This document shows positions 24,522 to 33,089 of a DNA stretch of 64,000 nt, one piece after another. Under the pieces are notes generated by a model. That model had not been told where the DNA came from and did not search any database. It worked only from the letters and a program-made list of their open reading frames with translations. The stretch lies in NCBI GenBank assembly GCA_029099685.1, contig JAQXOO010000015.1:1-64000 (forward strand). The letters are read 5' to 3'. Numbering within the stretch: the stretch's first letter is position 1; each line of letters begins with the position of its first letter. Origin of the DNA: Clostridia bacterium (GTDB lineage Bacteria; Bacillota; Clostridia; Oscillospirales; Butyricicoccaceae). The translations under genes and the position numbers were made by a program.

Positions 24522-25640
24522 ATGGCATCCAAGGTTTATTTTACCGACTTTTCCTGCAAGAGAGAAAATATTCCCGAAAAACTGCGCCGCCTGCTCATCA
24601 CGGCGGGCATCAAAGGGATCGATTTCAACAAAAAGTTCACCTGCATCAAGCTGCATATGGGCGAGCCGGGCAACATGGCCTATCTCCGGCCCCAGTACGC
24701 CAAGACGGTGGCCGACCTGGTGAAGGAGCTGGGGGGCAAGCCCTTTTTGTCCGACGCCAACACCCTTTATGTGGGCCGCCGGAAGGATGCCCTGGAGCAT
24801 CTGGACGCCGCCTATGAAAACGGATTTTCCCCCTTCTCCACCGGCTGCCAGGTGATCATCGCCGACGGACTGAAGGGCACCGACGAGTGCTATGTCCCCG
24901 TGGCCGGGGGCGAATATGTCCGGGAGGCCAAGATCGGCCGCGCCTTTATGGACGCGGATGTGTTCATCTCCCTGAGCCATTTCAAGGGCCACGGCTCCAC
25001 TGGCTTCGGCGGCTGTCTGAAGAACATCGGCATGGGCTGCGGCTCACGGGCGGGCAAGATGGAGATGCACAGCCAGGGCAAGCCCGCGGTGAAGTTCGAC
25101 AAGTGCGTCTGCTGCCGGGTGTGCGGCAAAAACTGCGCTCACGGCGCCATTTCCTATGACAGCGGAAAGGCCCGCATCGACGAGAGCCGCTGCCTGGGCT
25201 GCGGCCGGTGCATCGCCGTCTGCCCCATGGACGCCATCGTGCCCCAGTGGGACGAGGCCCGCGAGGTGCTCAACTGCAAGATCGCGGAGTATACCAAGGC
25301 GGTGGTGGACGGCCGTCCCTGCTTCCACATCAACATCGTGGCGGACGTTTCCCCCAACTGCGACTGCGAGGACTGCAACGATCTGCCCATCATCCCCGAT
25401 GTGGGTATGTTTGCCTCCTTTGACCCCATCGCCCTGGACCAGGCCTGCGTGGACGCGGTCAACGCCCAGGAGGTGAACCGGGGCAGCATTCTGGACGACA
25501 TCGCCCGGGATGCCGGGCTGGAGGCGCCCCGCTCCGACTATTTCAAAATGATCCATCCCGACACCTGCTGGCAGGCGGGGCTGGAGCACGGCGAAAAGCT
25601 GGGCCTGGGCACCCGGGAATATGAACTGGTGAAGATCTGA
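24522..25640 (+). CDS. DUF362 protein with two [4Fe-4S] ferredoxin motifs
   Basis: 372 aa. The DUF362 core is seen in FTCIKLHMGEPGNMAYLRP, PFLSDANTLYVG and ADVFISLSHFKGHGSTGFGGCLKNIGMGC. Within it sit two cluster motifs, CVCCRVCGKNC (an incomplete bacterial-ferredoxin spacing) and CLGCGRCIAVCPMDAI, plus extra cysteines in CDCEDC. Proteins of this type are found in anaerobes and are thought to act in electron transfer or metal-centre assembly; none is well defined. It is flanked by its own promoter and a strong terminator. A second, more divergent DUF362 protein lies at the right end of the window. Confidence 0.85.
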   Translation: MASKVYFTDFSCKRENIPEKLRRLLITAGIKGIDFNKKFTCIKLHMGEPGNMAYLRPQYAKTVADLVKELGGKPFLSDANTLYVGRRKDALEHLDAAYENGFSPFSTGCQVIIADGLKGTDECYVPVAGGEYVREAKIGRAFMDADVFISLSHFKGHGSTGFGGCLKNIGMGCGSRAGKMEMHSQGKPAVKFDKCVCCRVCGKNCAHGAISYDSGKARIDESRCLGCGRCIAVCPMDAIVPQWDEAREVLNCKIAEYTKAVVDGRPCFHINIVADVSPNCDCEDCNDLPIIPDVGMFASFDPIALDQACVDAVNAQEVNRGSILDDIARDAGLEAPRSDYFKMIHPDTCWQAGLEHGEKLGLGTREYELVKI

Positions 25641-25654
25641 ACGGAAAAACGAAA

Positions 25655-25687
25655 ACAGAGCCGGGCGCAGGCCCGGCTCTGTTTTTT
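25655..25687 (+). terminator. Intrinsic terminator
   Basis: 12-bp perfect stem ACAGAGCCGGGC/GCCCGGCTCTGT with a 4-nt loop and six Ts, right after the DUF362 gene. Confidence 0.9.
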
Positions 25688-25764
25688 ACCTATTTTTGCG
25701 GCGCCGCCGGACAGGCAGGGAAAAGCCCCGCGGCTGCAGCGGCGGATAATCCCCCAAAAAGCGG

Positions 25765-26748
25765 TCACCCGAAGCGCGCCTGCAGATAGGCAAAGGTGGT
25801 GGGCGGAACCAGACGCTCCAGCGCGGCCCAATCCCGGGTTTCCAGCAGCGCACGGACCCGGCTGGCGCTGATGGGCCCACCGTCCAGCTCCTTCCGGGGG
25901 ATGAGGGTCACCTGGATGCCCTTTTGGGGCAGAAAGGCCATCATCTGCCGGTTGTAGGCGTCGGTGACGGGGCTCAGCGGCTCGGTGCCCACAAACCGCC
26001 GGGTGATGCCCAGGGCGGGGGCAAAGTGGTTGGAGAAGATCTCCAGATCCAGCCGGCAGCGGATCTCCGGGACCCGGTCCTTGTCCTTGATGAAATAGGT
26101 GGGGAAGGTGGCCGCCGAGATGAGGTAGTCCCCGGTGGGGTGAACAAAGACATTTTTCAGGTGGGCCACCCCCTGCCGCACCAGCTCCAGCCGGTCGGCG
26201 GCGGGAAAAAAGCTCTTGTCCTCTGACAGCACAAACAGGTGCAGGGTGTCCACTGCCGCCGCGGCCTGCTCCGCCAGATACAGGTGTCCCAGAGTAAAGG
26301 GGTTGCAGTTGGCCACGATGGCCCCCACCGTTCCCGGGTGCTCCGGCCGCTCCAGAGAGGCCACGAACTGTCCCACCCCGTCCCGGACGTTCTCCATCAG
26401 CAGGGTGTCGGGGGTCTCCGCCACGGGATAAAAGCTCAGCCCCTGGAACAGAAAGCGGTTTTTGGGCTTGGTGTACAGAAACAGGTGCCGCAGGCCCCGG
26501 CGGAAGGCCTCCTGCCGGAGCTGGGTGATAATCGTGGCCGTCAGGCCCTCGCCCTGAAAGGCGGGGTCCACGGCGATGCACTTGCAGATATTGCCGTCCA
26601 GGGAGCCGGTGGCGACGATGCGGTCATCCTCCAGCAGGTTGACGGTGAAGGGGATGGCCGGGTCATAGTCCAGGGCCTCCCGGGACAGGAACTCCGCCAC
26701 GGCCTTTTGCCGCCAGGGGCGCAGGGGCGCGCCGGTCTCGATCTCCAT
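25765..26748 (-). CDS. citC: [Citrate (pro-3S)-lyase] ligase
   Basis: 327 aa, normal length. The N-terminal GNAT-like part shows CIAVDPAFQGEGLTATIITQL. The C-terminal nucleotidyltransferase part has AIVANCNPFTLGHLYLAEQA, the adenylyl-transferase signature, and IPRKELDGGPISASRVRALL. CitC uses ATP and acetate to acetylate the prosthetic thiol of citrate lyase and switch it on. No citDEFXG genes are in the window, so the partner lyase must be elsewhere or the enzyme serves another carrier protein. Its ribosome site is embedded in the last codons of tatD (CGGAGGTAG), indicating translational coupling. Confidence 0.88.
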   Translation of the reverse strand: MEIETGAPLRPWRQKAVAEFLSREALDYDPAIPFTVNLLEDDRIVATGSLDGNICKCIAVDPAFQGEGLTATIITQLRQEAFRRGLRHLFLYTKPKNRFLFQGLSFYPVAETPDTLLMENVRDGVGQFVASLERPEHPGTVGAIVANCNPFTLGHLYLAEQAAAAVDTLHLFVLSEDKSFFPAADRLELVRQGVAHLKNVFVHPTGDYLISAATFPTYFIKDKDRVPEIRCRLDLEIFSNHFAPALGITRRFVGTEPLSPVTDAYNRQMMAFLPQKGIQVTLIPRKELDGGPISASRVRALLETRDWAALERLVPPTTFAYLQARFG

Positions 26749-26752
26749 AAAG

Positions 26753-27526
26753 CTACCTCCGTTCTTCGATGCCGTAAAAGCGTTTTGCGTTGGCGCAGGT
26801 GAGGTCCGCCGCTTCCTCCACCGAGATGCCCAGGATCTCCGCCAGCGCCGCCAGAGTGTGGGGCAGCAGGCCGCTGTGGCACCGCTGGCCCCGGCAGGGG
26901 ACCGGCGCCATATAGGGGCAGTCGGTCTCGATGAGGATGCGCGACCGGGGCATCATCCGCAGCACCTCGTGGGACTTCCGGGCGTTTTTGAAGGTAATGA
27001 CCCCGGTGAAGCCCAGGTAAAAGCCCCGGTCCAGCAGCTCCCGGGCGGTTTCGGCGCTGCCGCTGTAGCAGTGGAACACCCCGGTGACCCCGGGATGGCG
27101 GCGGACCACCGAAAGACAGTCCTCCGTGCCCTCCCGCTGGTGGATGACCACCGGCAGGCCCACCTCTTCCGCGATGGACAGCTGGGCGTCAAAGCAGGCA
27201 AGCTGGACCTCCGCCGGGTCGCACATCCAGTGGTAGTCCACGCCGGTCTCGCCGATGGCCCGGACCTTGGGATGCCTGGCCAGGCGGCGCAAAAGGGCCT
27301 CGGCTTCGGCGTTCCAGCTGCCGGCAAACTCCGGGTGCCAGCCCACGGAGGCGTAGATGAAGTCATACTGCTCCGTCAGGGCTACCGAGGCTTCGCAGGT
27401 CTTGGCGTCGCAGCCGATGTTGGTGATAAAATCCACGCCCTGCCGGTGCAGGTCCGGCAGAAGCCGGCGGCGGTCTTCGTCAAAGGCGGGGTCGTCGTAA
27501 TGGGCGTGGGAGTCAAAAATATGCAT
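26753..27526 (-). CDS. tatD: TatD-family metal-dependent DNase
   Basis: 257 aa, exact family length. Metal ligands are in place: DSHAHYD (His7/His9), AIGETGVDYHW (Glu), VVIHQREG (His), VFHCYSGS (His) and ILIETDCPYMAP (Asp). TatD proteins are 3'-5' exonucleases/hydrolases of the TIM-barrel amidohydrolase class and take part in DNA repair or RNA end processing. It is preceded by AGGAGG and lies downstream of metG, the common metG-tatD order of Firmicutes, though a terminator separates them here. Confidence 0.93.
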   Translation of the reverse strand: MHIFDSHAHYDDPAFDEDRRRLLPDLHRQGVDFITNIGCDAKTCEASVALTEQYDFIYASVGWHPEFAGSWNAEAEALLRRLARHPKVRAIGETGVDYHWMCDPAEVQLACFDAQLSIAEEVGLPVVIHQREGTEDCLSVVRRHPGVTGVFHCYSGSAETARELLDRGFYLGFTGVITFKNARKSHEVLRMMPRSRILIETDCPYMAPVPCRGQRCHSGLLPHTLAALAEILGISVEEAADLTCANAKRFYGIEERR

Positions 27527-27588
27527 GGCGTGACCTCCTGTGAAAGTGGGGTGACCTCCCCGGCGGAAAGATCTCCCGGCGGCGGATG

Positions 27589-27616
27589 AAAAAGAGCGGC
27601 CTTGCGGCCGCTCTTT
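27589..27616 (-). terminator. metG terminator
   Basis: 11-bp perfect stem AAAGAGCGGCC/GGCCGCTCTTT around a TTGC loop. On the minus strand it is followed by TTTTTC, directly after the metG stop. Confidence 0.85.
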
Positions 27617-27624
27617 GGCGTTTT

Positions 27625-29562
27625 TCAGCAGAGCTTCGCGCCGGCGGGGATGGCGTCATCCAGCATGACCAGGTCAAGCTCGCCGTCCTTTTCGGCGCTC
27701 AGCAGCATACCGCAGCTTTCCTGGCCCATCATCTTCCGGGGGGCCAGATTGGTGACAGCCACCAGGGTCTTGCCCACCAGCTCCTCCGCCTTGTAGTACT
27801 TGGCGATGCCGGACAGGATCTGCCGGGGCTTGCCGGTACCGTCGTCCAGCTGGAACTTCAGCAGCTTTTCGCTCTTCTTGACGTTCTCGCAGGCCAGAAC
27901 CTTGACTACGGTCATGTCCACCTTCAGGAAATCGTCAAAGGCGATCTCGGCCTTGGGAGGATTGGCGGCCTCGGCTTCGGCGGCAGCCTTGGCTTCCTGA
28001 GCCTTGACCATCTCCTCCAGCTTCTTGGGGATATCGATGCGGGCAAACAGGATCTCGCCCTGGTTCAGCCGGTGGCCGGCGGGCAGGACGCCGAAGCGGG
28101 ACAGGCTGTCCCAGTCGGGCAGGGCGATGTTCAGCTGCCGGCAGATGCGCTCGGCCGTGCCGGGCAGGAAGGGATGCAGCAGCCCGGCGGCCACGCGGAT
28201 GGTCTCCAGCAGGTTGTACAGGACGGTGTCCAGCCGGCCGTGGCTGGCTTCATCCTTGGCCAGGGCCCAGGGCATGGTCTCGTCGATATACTTGTTGGCC
28301 CGGCGCAGCAGAGTAAAAATCTCGTCCATGGCGTCGGCCACGCGCAGCTCGTTCATTTTGGCTTCCACCCGGGCAGGGGTGTTCACGCACAGGTCGATGA
28401 GCTCCCGGTCAAAGTCGCCGGGAACGTCGTGGGCGGACAGCACGCCGCCGCTGTATTTGTGACTCATGGCGATGGTGCGGTTGACCAGGTTGCCCAGAAT
28501 GTTGGCCAGGTCGCTGTTGATGCGCTCCATCAGCAGCTCATAGGTCATGGTGCCGTCACTGGCAAAGGGGATCTCGTGGAGCAGGTAGTACCGCACGGCG
28601 TCCACGCCGAACAGCTCCACCAGGTCGTCGGCATAGATGACGTTGCCCTTGGACTTGGACATCTTGCCGTCACCCACCAGCAGCCAGGGATGGCCGAACA
28701 CCTGCTTGGGCAGGGGCTGGTCCAGAGCCATCAGCAGGATGGGCCAGTAGATGGTGTGGAACCGCAGGATGTCTTTGCCGATGAGGTGGACATCGGCGGG
28801 CCAGTATTTCTTGTACATCTCGCCGTGGTTGCCGTCCACGTCGAAGCCGGGGAAGGTGATATAGTTGCTCAGGGCGTCGATCCACACATAGGTGACGTGC
28901 TTGGGGTCAAACTCCACCGGGATGCCCCAGGTGAAGCTGGTGCGGGACACGCACAGGTCCTGCAGGCCGGGCTTCAGGAAGTTGTTGACCATCTCGTTCT
29001 TCCGGGCCTCGGGCTGGATGAACTCGGGATGCTCCTCGATGTGCTTCATCAGCCGGGGCGCGTATTTGCTCATGCGGAAGAAATAGGCCTCCTCCCGGGC
29101 GGGCTTGCAGGGGCGGCCGCAGTCGGGACACTTGCCGTCCACCAGCTGGCTCTCGGTCCAGAAGGACTCGCAGGGGGTGCAGTACATCCCCTCGTACTCG
29201 CTCTTGTAAATGTCCCCCTGGTCATAGAGCTTTTTGAAGATCTTCTGCACCTGCTTTTTGTGCATGGGGTCGGTGGTGCGGACAAAGCGGTCATAGGAGG
29301 TGTTCATAATGTCCCAGATGCGCTTGATCTCGCCGGCCACATTGTCCACATACTGCTGGGGGGAGATGCCGGCGGCTTCGGCCTTTTCCTGGATCTTCTG
29401 GCCGTGCTCGTCGGTGCCGGTCTGAAAATACACATCGTAGCCGCACAGGCGCTTGAAGCGGCAGATGGCGTCGGCCAGGACGATCTCATAGGTGTTTCCG
29501 ATGTGCGGCTTGCCGGAGGTATAGGCGATGGCCGTACTCAGATAGAATTTTCCCTTATCCAT
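27625..29562 (-). CDS. metG: Methionyl-tRNA synthetase with C-terminal tRNA-binding domain
   Basis: 645 aa. Class I signature KPHIGNTY and the KMSKS loop (GDGKMSKSKGN) are present. The connective peptide has a zinc knuckle (YCTPC...CPDCGRPC), the MetG1/one-knuckle form common in Firmicutes. The C-terminal ~110 residues (IAFDDFLKVDMTVVKVLACENV onward to NLAPRKMMGQESCGM) are a Trbp111/EMAP-type tRNA-binding domain after an Ala/Glu-rich linker. A canonical promoter and short leader precede it; no T-box or SAM riboswitch fits in the ~45-nt leader. Confidence 0.97.
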   Translation of the reverse strand: MDKGKFYLSTAIAYTSGKPHIGNTYEIVLADAICRFKRLCGYDVYFQTGTDEHGQKIQEKAEAAGISPQQYVDNVAGEIKRIWDIMNTSYDRFVRTTDPMHKKQVQKIFKKLYDQGDIYKSEYEGMYCTPCESFWTESQLVDGKCPDCGRPCKPAREEAYFFRMSKYAPRLMKHIEEHPEFIQPEARKNEMVNNFLKPGLQDLCVSRTSFTWGIPVEFDPKHVTYVWIDALSNYITFPGFDVDGNHGEMYKKYWPADVHLIGKDILRFHTIYWPILLMALDQPLPKQVFGHPWLLVGDGKMSKSKGNVIYADDLVELFGVDAVRYYLLHEIPFASDGTMTYELLMERINSDLANILGNLVNRTIAMSHKYSGGVLSAHDVPGDFDRELIDLCVNTPARVEAKMNELRVADAMDEIFTLLRRANKYIDETMPWALAKDEASHGRLDTVLYNLLETIRVAAGLLHPFLPGTAERICRQLNIALPDWDSLSRFGVLPAGHRLNQGEILFARIDIPKKLEEMVKAQEAKAAAEAEAANPPKAEIAFDDFLKVDMTVVKVLACENVKKSEKLLKFQLDDGTGKPRQILSGIAKYYKAEELVGKTLVAVTNLAPRKMMGQESCGMLLSAEKDGELDLVMLDDAIPAGAKLC

Positions 29563-29605
29563 ATCTCTTTCACCTCAGAAAGTTAGTATCTCATCAATAA
29601 ATTTC

Positions 29606-29634
29606 ATTATAACAAGAATGAAAACGGTTTACAA
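29606..29634 (-). promoter_or_regulatory. metG promoter
   Basis: TTGTAA, 17-nt spacer, perfect TATAAT on the minus strand, about 45 nt before the metG start. Confidence 0.85.
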
Positions 29635-29667
29635 GACGGAAAAACGCATTTTTGTCCCCAAAAGGAA

Positions 29668-29697
29668 CAAAAGCGACCGGCCAGAGGGCCGGTCGCT
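29668..29697 (-). terminator. VanW gene terminator
   Basis: AGCGACCGGCC/GGCCGGTCGCT stem followed by TTTTGTT on the minus strand, a few bases after the VanW stop. Confidence 0.85.
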
Positions 29698-29709
29698 GTG
29701 CTGTTTGGC

Positions 29710-31452
29710 TCAGTCCAGGGTCAGACCGCCGCCGGAGCCTTCCGGCTCGCCGGGCGTATCGGGGACGGAGGGCTCCGTCACCGGCGCTTCGGGCTCGCCG
29801 GGACCCACCGGCGTTACCGGGGCGGTGGGCGTTTTGGGATTGTGGAGGATCACCTTGTCAAACTTTTTGTAGGTACTGGTGTTTTCCTTGGTGCGGGAGA
29901 CCTCCACGCCGTCGATGTAGACCACCCGGTAGCTTTCCGTTTTATAGCCGGTATAGCCGTTGGATTTGACCTTTTCCGTGCCGGGGGACAGGGTCTCGTC
30001 CACCTCGTACACCACCTCAAAGGGGGTCTTGGACAAAACGGTGGTCTCGATTTTGACGGTCTTGTTCTGCAGGGAGGTGCCGTACAGCTTGACGGTCAGG
30101 TTGCCCGTCCGGTGGGAGGTGACCACCTTGATGGGAAAGTCGGTGTTGTTGGCAAAGCGGAAATCTTTGCTGCCCCAGGCCACGGTGGCGTCCTCGCCCA
30201 GCGGTACATAGGTGACCATGCGGCTGTGGGCGTAACGCTCCACGATCTGCAGGTCGGCCCGCAGGGCGGCGTAATAAATGGTGGAGCTGACCTGGCAGAT
30301 GCCGCCGCCCAGGCCGTCCTCGGCGCTGTTGCCCACATAGACGGTGGCGTATTTGAAGCCCCGCTCCTCGGTGCGGGGGCCTACGGCCTCGTTATAGGAG
30401 AACACATCGCCGGGCATCAGGATGACGCCGTTGCAGAAGTCGGTGGCCAGCAGCACGTTGGTGGTGCGGCCCTTGTTGCCCGGGTTGAAGTCGGTGGTGC
30501 ACTGGCCCAAAACGTCCCGGAACAGCAGGGCCTTGTATTCGGACACGGTGTAGTCGGGCTGGGTGACGGTGCAGGGGACGGTCTCCGTGCGGTTGTCGCT
30601 GTTGATGGCGGCCTGCAGTGCGGCCTCATCCACGCGGACGCCGGGGGTGCCCGCCCGGACGGTGCCGCCGGTGGGGTCCGCGTCCAGGTCCAGGGTGGTC
30701 TGCACCACCTCGGTGTTCACCGCCTGGGCGATGGCGGCGGCGGACAGGGCGGCGGGCTGGGCGGAGTTGAGGATGCCCTCCGCCGGGGTGAAGTCGGCGG
30801 AACGCAGCTTGCTGTCCAAAAGGGCCAGCAGGCCGTTTTGATCCAGAGAATAGCCGGCGCGGCCCTTGTCCAGGGTGATGGCGCCGTCGGCATAATGATA
30901 GGACGAGGGGGACAGGGGCTGCTCCACCGCGGCGGCGATCTCGTCCACCCGGGCCTGGAGCACCTTGCTGTCCAGCACGGTCACCAGCTCCAGCTGGGCG
31001 GGGTGGGCCCGGGTGCTCCAGAACAGCCGGGCGCGTTCCAGGAACCCGCCCTGGCGGCCGTAGGCAAAGGCCAGGTCGATGCTGCCGGGGATGTCATAGG
31101 CCAGGCCGCATTCCCGGGCGGTGAGGGAAAAGGCGTTTTCGCCCACCCGGATGTCCAGCGTCCGGTCGATGGTCTCGCCGCCGTAGGCCTCCTCCAGAGC
31201 GGTGCGGGCCTGGGCCCGGTCCATGCCGGACAGGTCGCATTCACCCATGTGGACGCCTTTGAAAATATCGTTGTTCAGCAGCACGCCGTAAGCGGTATAG
31301 CCGCAAAAGGCCACGATGACCAGTGCCAGCACCGCCGCCAGGACCGTGCCGCCCACCACCGCGGTGCGCTGGGTCTTCTTTTTGGGAGAAGAGGGGGCCT
31401 GGCGCTTGCCGGCCACATGGGCCCCGCCCTTTTTCTGATTTTGCTCGCTCAA
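29710..31452 (-). CDS. VanW family protein with G5 domain
   Basis: 580 aa with a TTG start 8 nt after GGAGG; no ATG is available nearby. A basic N-terminus precedes one membrane helix (about 32-58). Putative peptidoglycan-binding (PG_binding_4-type) repeats come next. The VanW domain follows: GRTTNVLLATDFCNGVILMPGDVFSYNEAVGPRTEERGF and EDGLGGGICQVSSTIYYAAL. A G5-like domain (VKIETTVLSKTPFEVVYEVD...NGYTGYKTESYRV) and a Pro-rich tail end it. VanW was named from vanB-type vancomycin clusters but is common in Clostridia without resistance; a wall-surface role is likely. It is divergent from the polymerase gene with back-to-back strong promoters. Confidence 0.9.
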   Translation of the reverse strand: MSEQNQKKGGAHVAGKRQAPSSPKKKTQRTAVVGGTVLAAVLALVIVAFCGYTAYGVLLNNDIFKGVHMGECDLSGMDRAQARTALEEAYGGETIDRTLDIRVGENAFSLTARECGLAYDIPGSIDLAFAYGRQGGFLERARLFWSTRAHPAQLELVTVLDSKVLQARVDEIAAAVEQPLSPSSYHYADGAITLDKGRAGYSLDQNGLLALLDSKLRSADFTPAEGILNSAQPAALSAAAIAQAVNTEVVQTTLDLDADPTGGTVRAGTPGVRVDEAALQAAINSDNRTETVPCTVTQPDYTVSEYKALLFRDVLGQCTTDFNPGNKGRTTNVLLATDFCNGVILMPGDVFSYNEAVGPRTEERGFKYATVYVGNSAEDGLGGGICQVSSTIYYAALRADLQIVERYAHSRMVTYVPLGEDATVAWGSKDFRFANNTDFPIKVVTSHRTGNLTVKLYGTSLQNKTVKIETTVLSKTPFEVVYEVDETLSPGTEKVKSNGYTGYKTESYRVVYIDGVEVSRTKENTSTYKKFDKVILHNPKTPTAPVTPVGPGEPEAPVTEPSVPDTPGEPEGSGGGLTLD

Positions 31453-31507
31453 TGTCAGAGCCTCCGTTTCTCAAGCCGGCGCGGAAACGCCAGTTATTTC
31501 TTTTTAT

Positions 31508-31536
31508 ATTATAGACGATTCACGGGGGAATAGCAA
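31508..31536 (-). promoter_or_regulatory. VanW gene promoter
   Basis: TTGCTA, 17-nt spacer, perfect TATAAT on the minus strand, about 55 nt before the TTG start. Confidence 0.8.
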
Positions 31537-31587
31537 TTACACAGAGGTTACAGAAGCTATGAACTTTTTTCTTAAGAAATTTGTGAT

Positions 31588-31616
31588 TTGACAACAGGAC
31601 GGGGATTCCCTATAAT
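31588..31616 (+). promoter_or_regulatory. Consensus promoter for the O-antigen-ligase-like gene
   Basis: TTGACA, exactly 17 nt, TATAAT: a full consensus match. It is the strongest-looking promoter in the window, 60 nt before the GTG start. Confidence 0.92.
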
Positions 31617-31675
31617 GAAAAAGCAACAAAAAGTCATTCCCGCCGCCCCCAGCGGCCCGAAAAAGGAGCGTTATC

Positions 31676-33013
31676 GTGGTAAAAGCAAAAAAGACGTTTG
31701 AAAAGCTGTTCTGGCTGCTGCTGATGGTCAGCCCGGCCCTGGACCTGGTCAACGGCATCTGGTCCTATGTGCTGTGCGGCGGCGACGGCGGTATGCTCAG
31801 CAGCCGGGATATCCAGGGCCTGCCCACCCTGAGCCCCAGCTTCGCCGTCCGGATGGTGATGCTGGTACTGATGGTGGCCTATATCTTCCTGCAGAAGCAA
31901 TGGAAGGCGGTGCTCATGTTCGCGGGCATCGGCCTTGCCTGGGTTTTGTCGGTGGGCGGAGAGGTGCTGCGGGGCGTGTCCTTCAGCCTGTCCGCGGACA
32001 TCCAGTACATCACCCGGTTCTGCTACTGCCTGGTGGTGCTCATCACGTATTCCGTCATGCTGAAGGAGGACGGCCGGGACCGGGAAGGCCTGCGGGCCGC
32101 CATCGACAAGGTGCTGTCCCTGTCCCTGATGGTGCTGGGCGTGGGCGTGTTGGTGCCCTATATGCTGGGCATGGGCTTCTTTACCTATGCCGACCGCATG
32201 GGCTACCGGGGCTGCCGGGGCTTCTTCTATGCGGGCAACGACATCACCGCGGTGATGATGCTCATGCTGCCGGTGGTGCTGGTGGGATGGCTGGAGCAAA
32301 AGGATGTGAAAAAGGCCGGCTGGCCCTGGGCGCAGGCGGTGGCTTCCGCCATGTGCCTGCTGTCCATGCTCATCATCGGGACAAAGACCGCCTTTTTGGC
32401 GCTGGCCGTCACCCTGGCGGCCATGGGCGGCTACGGGCTGTGGGCGGGCCTGCGGCAAAAGGAATGGCGGGTGCTCCGGCGGCTGGCGGTGGTGCTGGTG
32501 CTGGTGCTGGCGCTGCTGCTGGTGCTGATGGCGGTGTGTGAGGACAGCCCCCTGGAGACCATCTGGAAGTCCCTTACCGTCACCCAGCAGATCGCGGAAA
32601 AAGAGGATCTGGAGACGGCGGTGCTCTCGGGCCGCACCACCACCCTGGACAAGGTCATCACCCAGTTCCGGGAGGGAATGCCCCTCACCGCCCTGGTGGG
32701 CGTGGGCCGGGGCAGCCAGCAAAAGGTCATCGAGATGGACCTGCTGGAAGTGGTGTTCTATTACGGCCTTCTGGGCGCGGCGGCCATGCTGTGGCTGTAC
32801 CTGCTTCAGGGCGTCAGGATGGTCATTGACCTGTTCCGGGCCTTTTCCCTGCGGAGCCTGGCGGTGTGCGTGGCCCTGGGGCTGTGCGTGGGCTATCTGA
32901 CCCTGGCGGGACACACCCTGTTCAGCGTGACGGCGGGCTTCTACTTCGCCTTTATGATCGTTTACGCCCGGCTGTTCTGCTCCCGGGACGGCCTGGAGAC
33001 CCGCATCCTGTAA
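31676..33013 (+). CDS. O-antigen ligase/polymerase-like membrane protein
   Basis: 445 aa, GTG start after AAGGAG. About 10-12 membrane helices are evident. A large central extracytoplasmic loop contains ETAVLSGRTTTLDKVITQF and VGVGRGSQQKVIEMDLLEVVFYYGLLG, which has the pattern of Wzy_C/O-antigen ligase proteins (WaaL, TuaE-like). These join or polymerise undecaprenyl-linked glycans on the outer face of the membrane. No other polysaccharide genes are adjacent, so its substrate is open; a wall polymer that SLH proteins bind is one possibility. The consensus promoter suggests high constitutive expression. Confidence 0.82.
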   Translation: MVKAKKTFEKLFWLLLMVSPALDLVNGIWSYVLCGGDGGMLSSRDIQGLPTLSPSFAVRMVMLVLMVAYIFLQKQWKAVLMFAGIGLAWVLSVGGEVLRGVSFSLSADIQYITRFCYCLVVLITYSVMLKEDGRDREGLRAAIDKVLSLSLMVLGVGVLVPYMLGMGFFTYADRMGYRGCRGFFYAGNDITAVMMLMLPVVLVGWLEQKDVKKAGWPWAQAVASAMCLLSMLIIGTKTAFLALAVTLAAMGGYGLWAGLRQKEWRVLRRLAVVLVLVLALLLVLMAVCEDSPLETIWKSLTVTQQIAEKEDLETAVLSGRTTTLDKVITQFREGMPLTALVGVGRGSQQKVIEMDLLEVVFYYGLLGAAAMLWLYLLQGVRMVIDLFRAFSLRSLAVCVALGLCVGYLTLAGHTLFSVTAGFYFAFMIVYARLFCSRDGLETRIL

Positions 33014-33023
33014 AACAGAATTC

Positions 33024-33052
33024 AAAAAGAGCGGCGTGAGCCGCTCTTTTTT
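33024..33052. terminator. Bidirectional terminator between convergent genes
   Basis: 12-bp stem AAAAAGAGCGGC/GCCGCTCTTTTT with a GTGA loop. T tracts occur on both strands, so it serves the polymerase gene and the convergent MFS gene. Confidence 0.9.
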
Positions 33053-33089
33053 GCTGCGCGTAGAGGTGCCCGGTCTTCCCCAGACGGGC

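Noticed and set aside
27586-29586. 666-codon plus ORF opposite metG
   Set aside because: Antisense shadow; the minus frame is unmistakably MetG.
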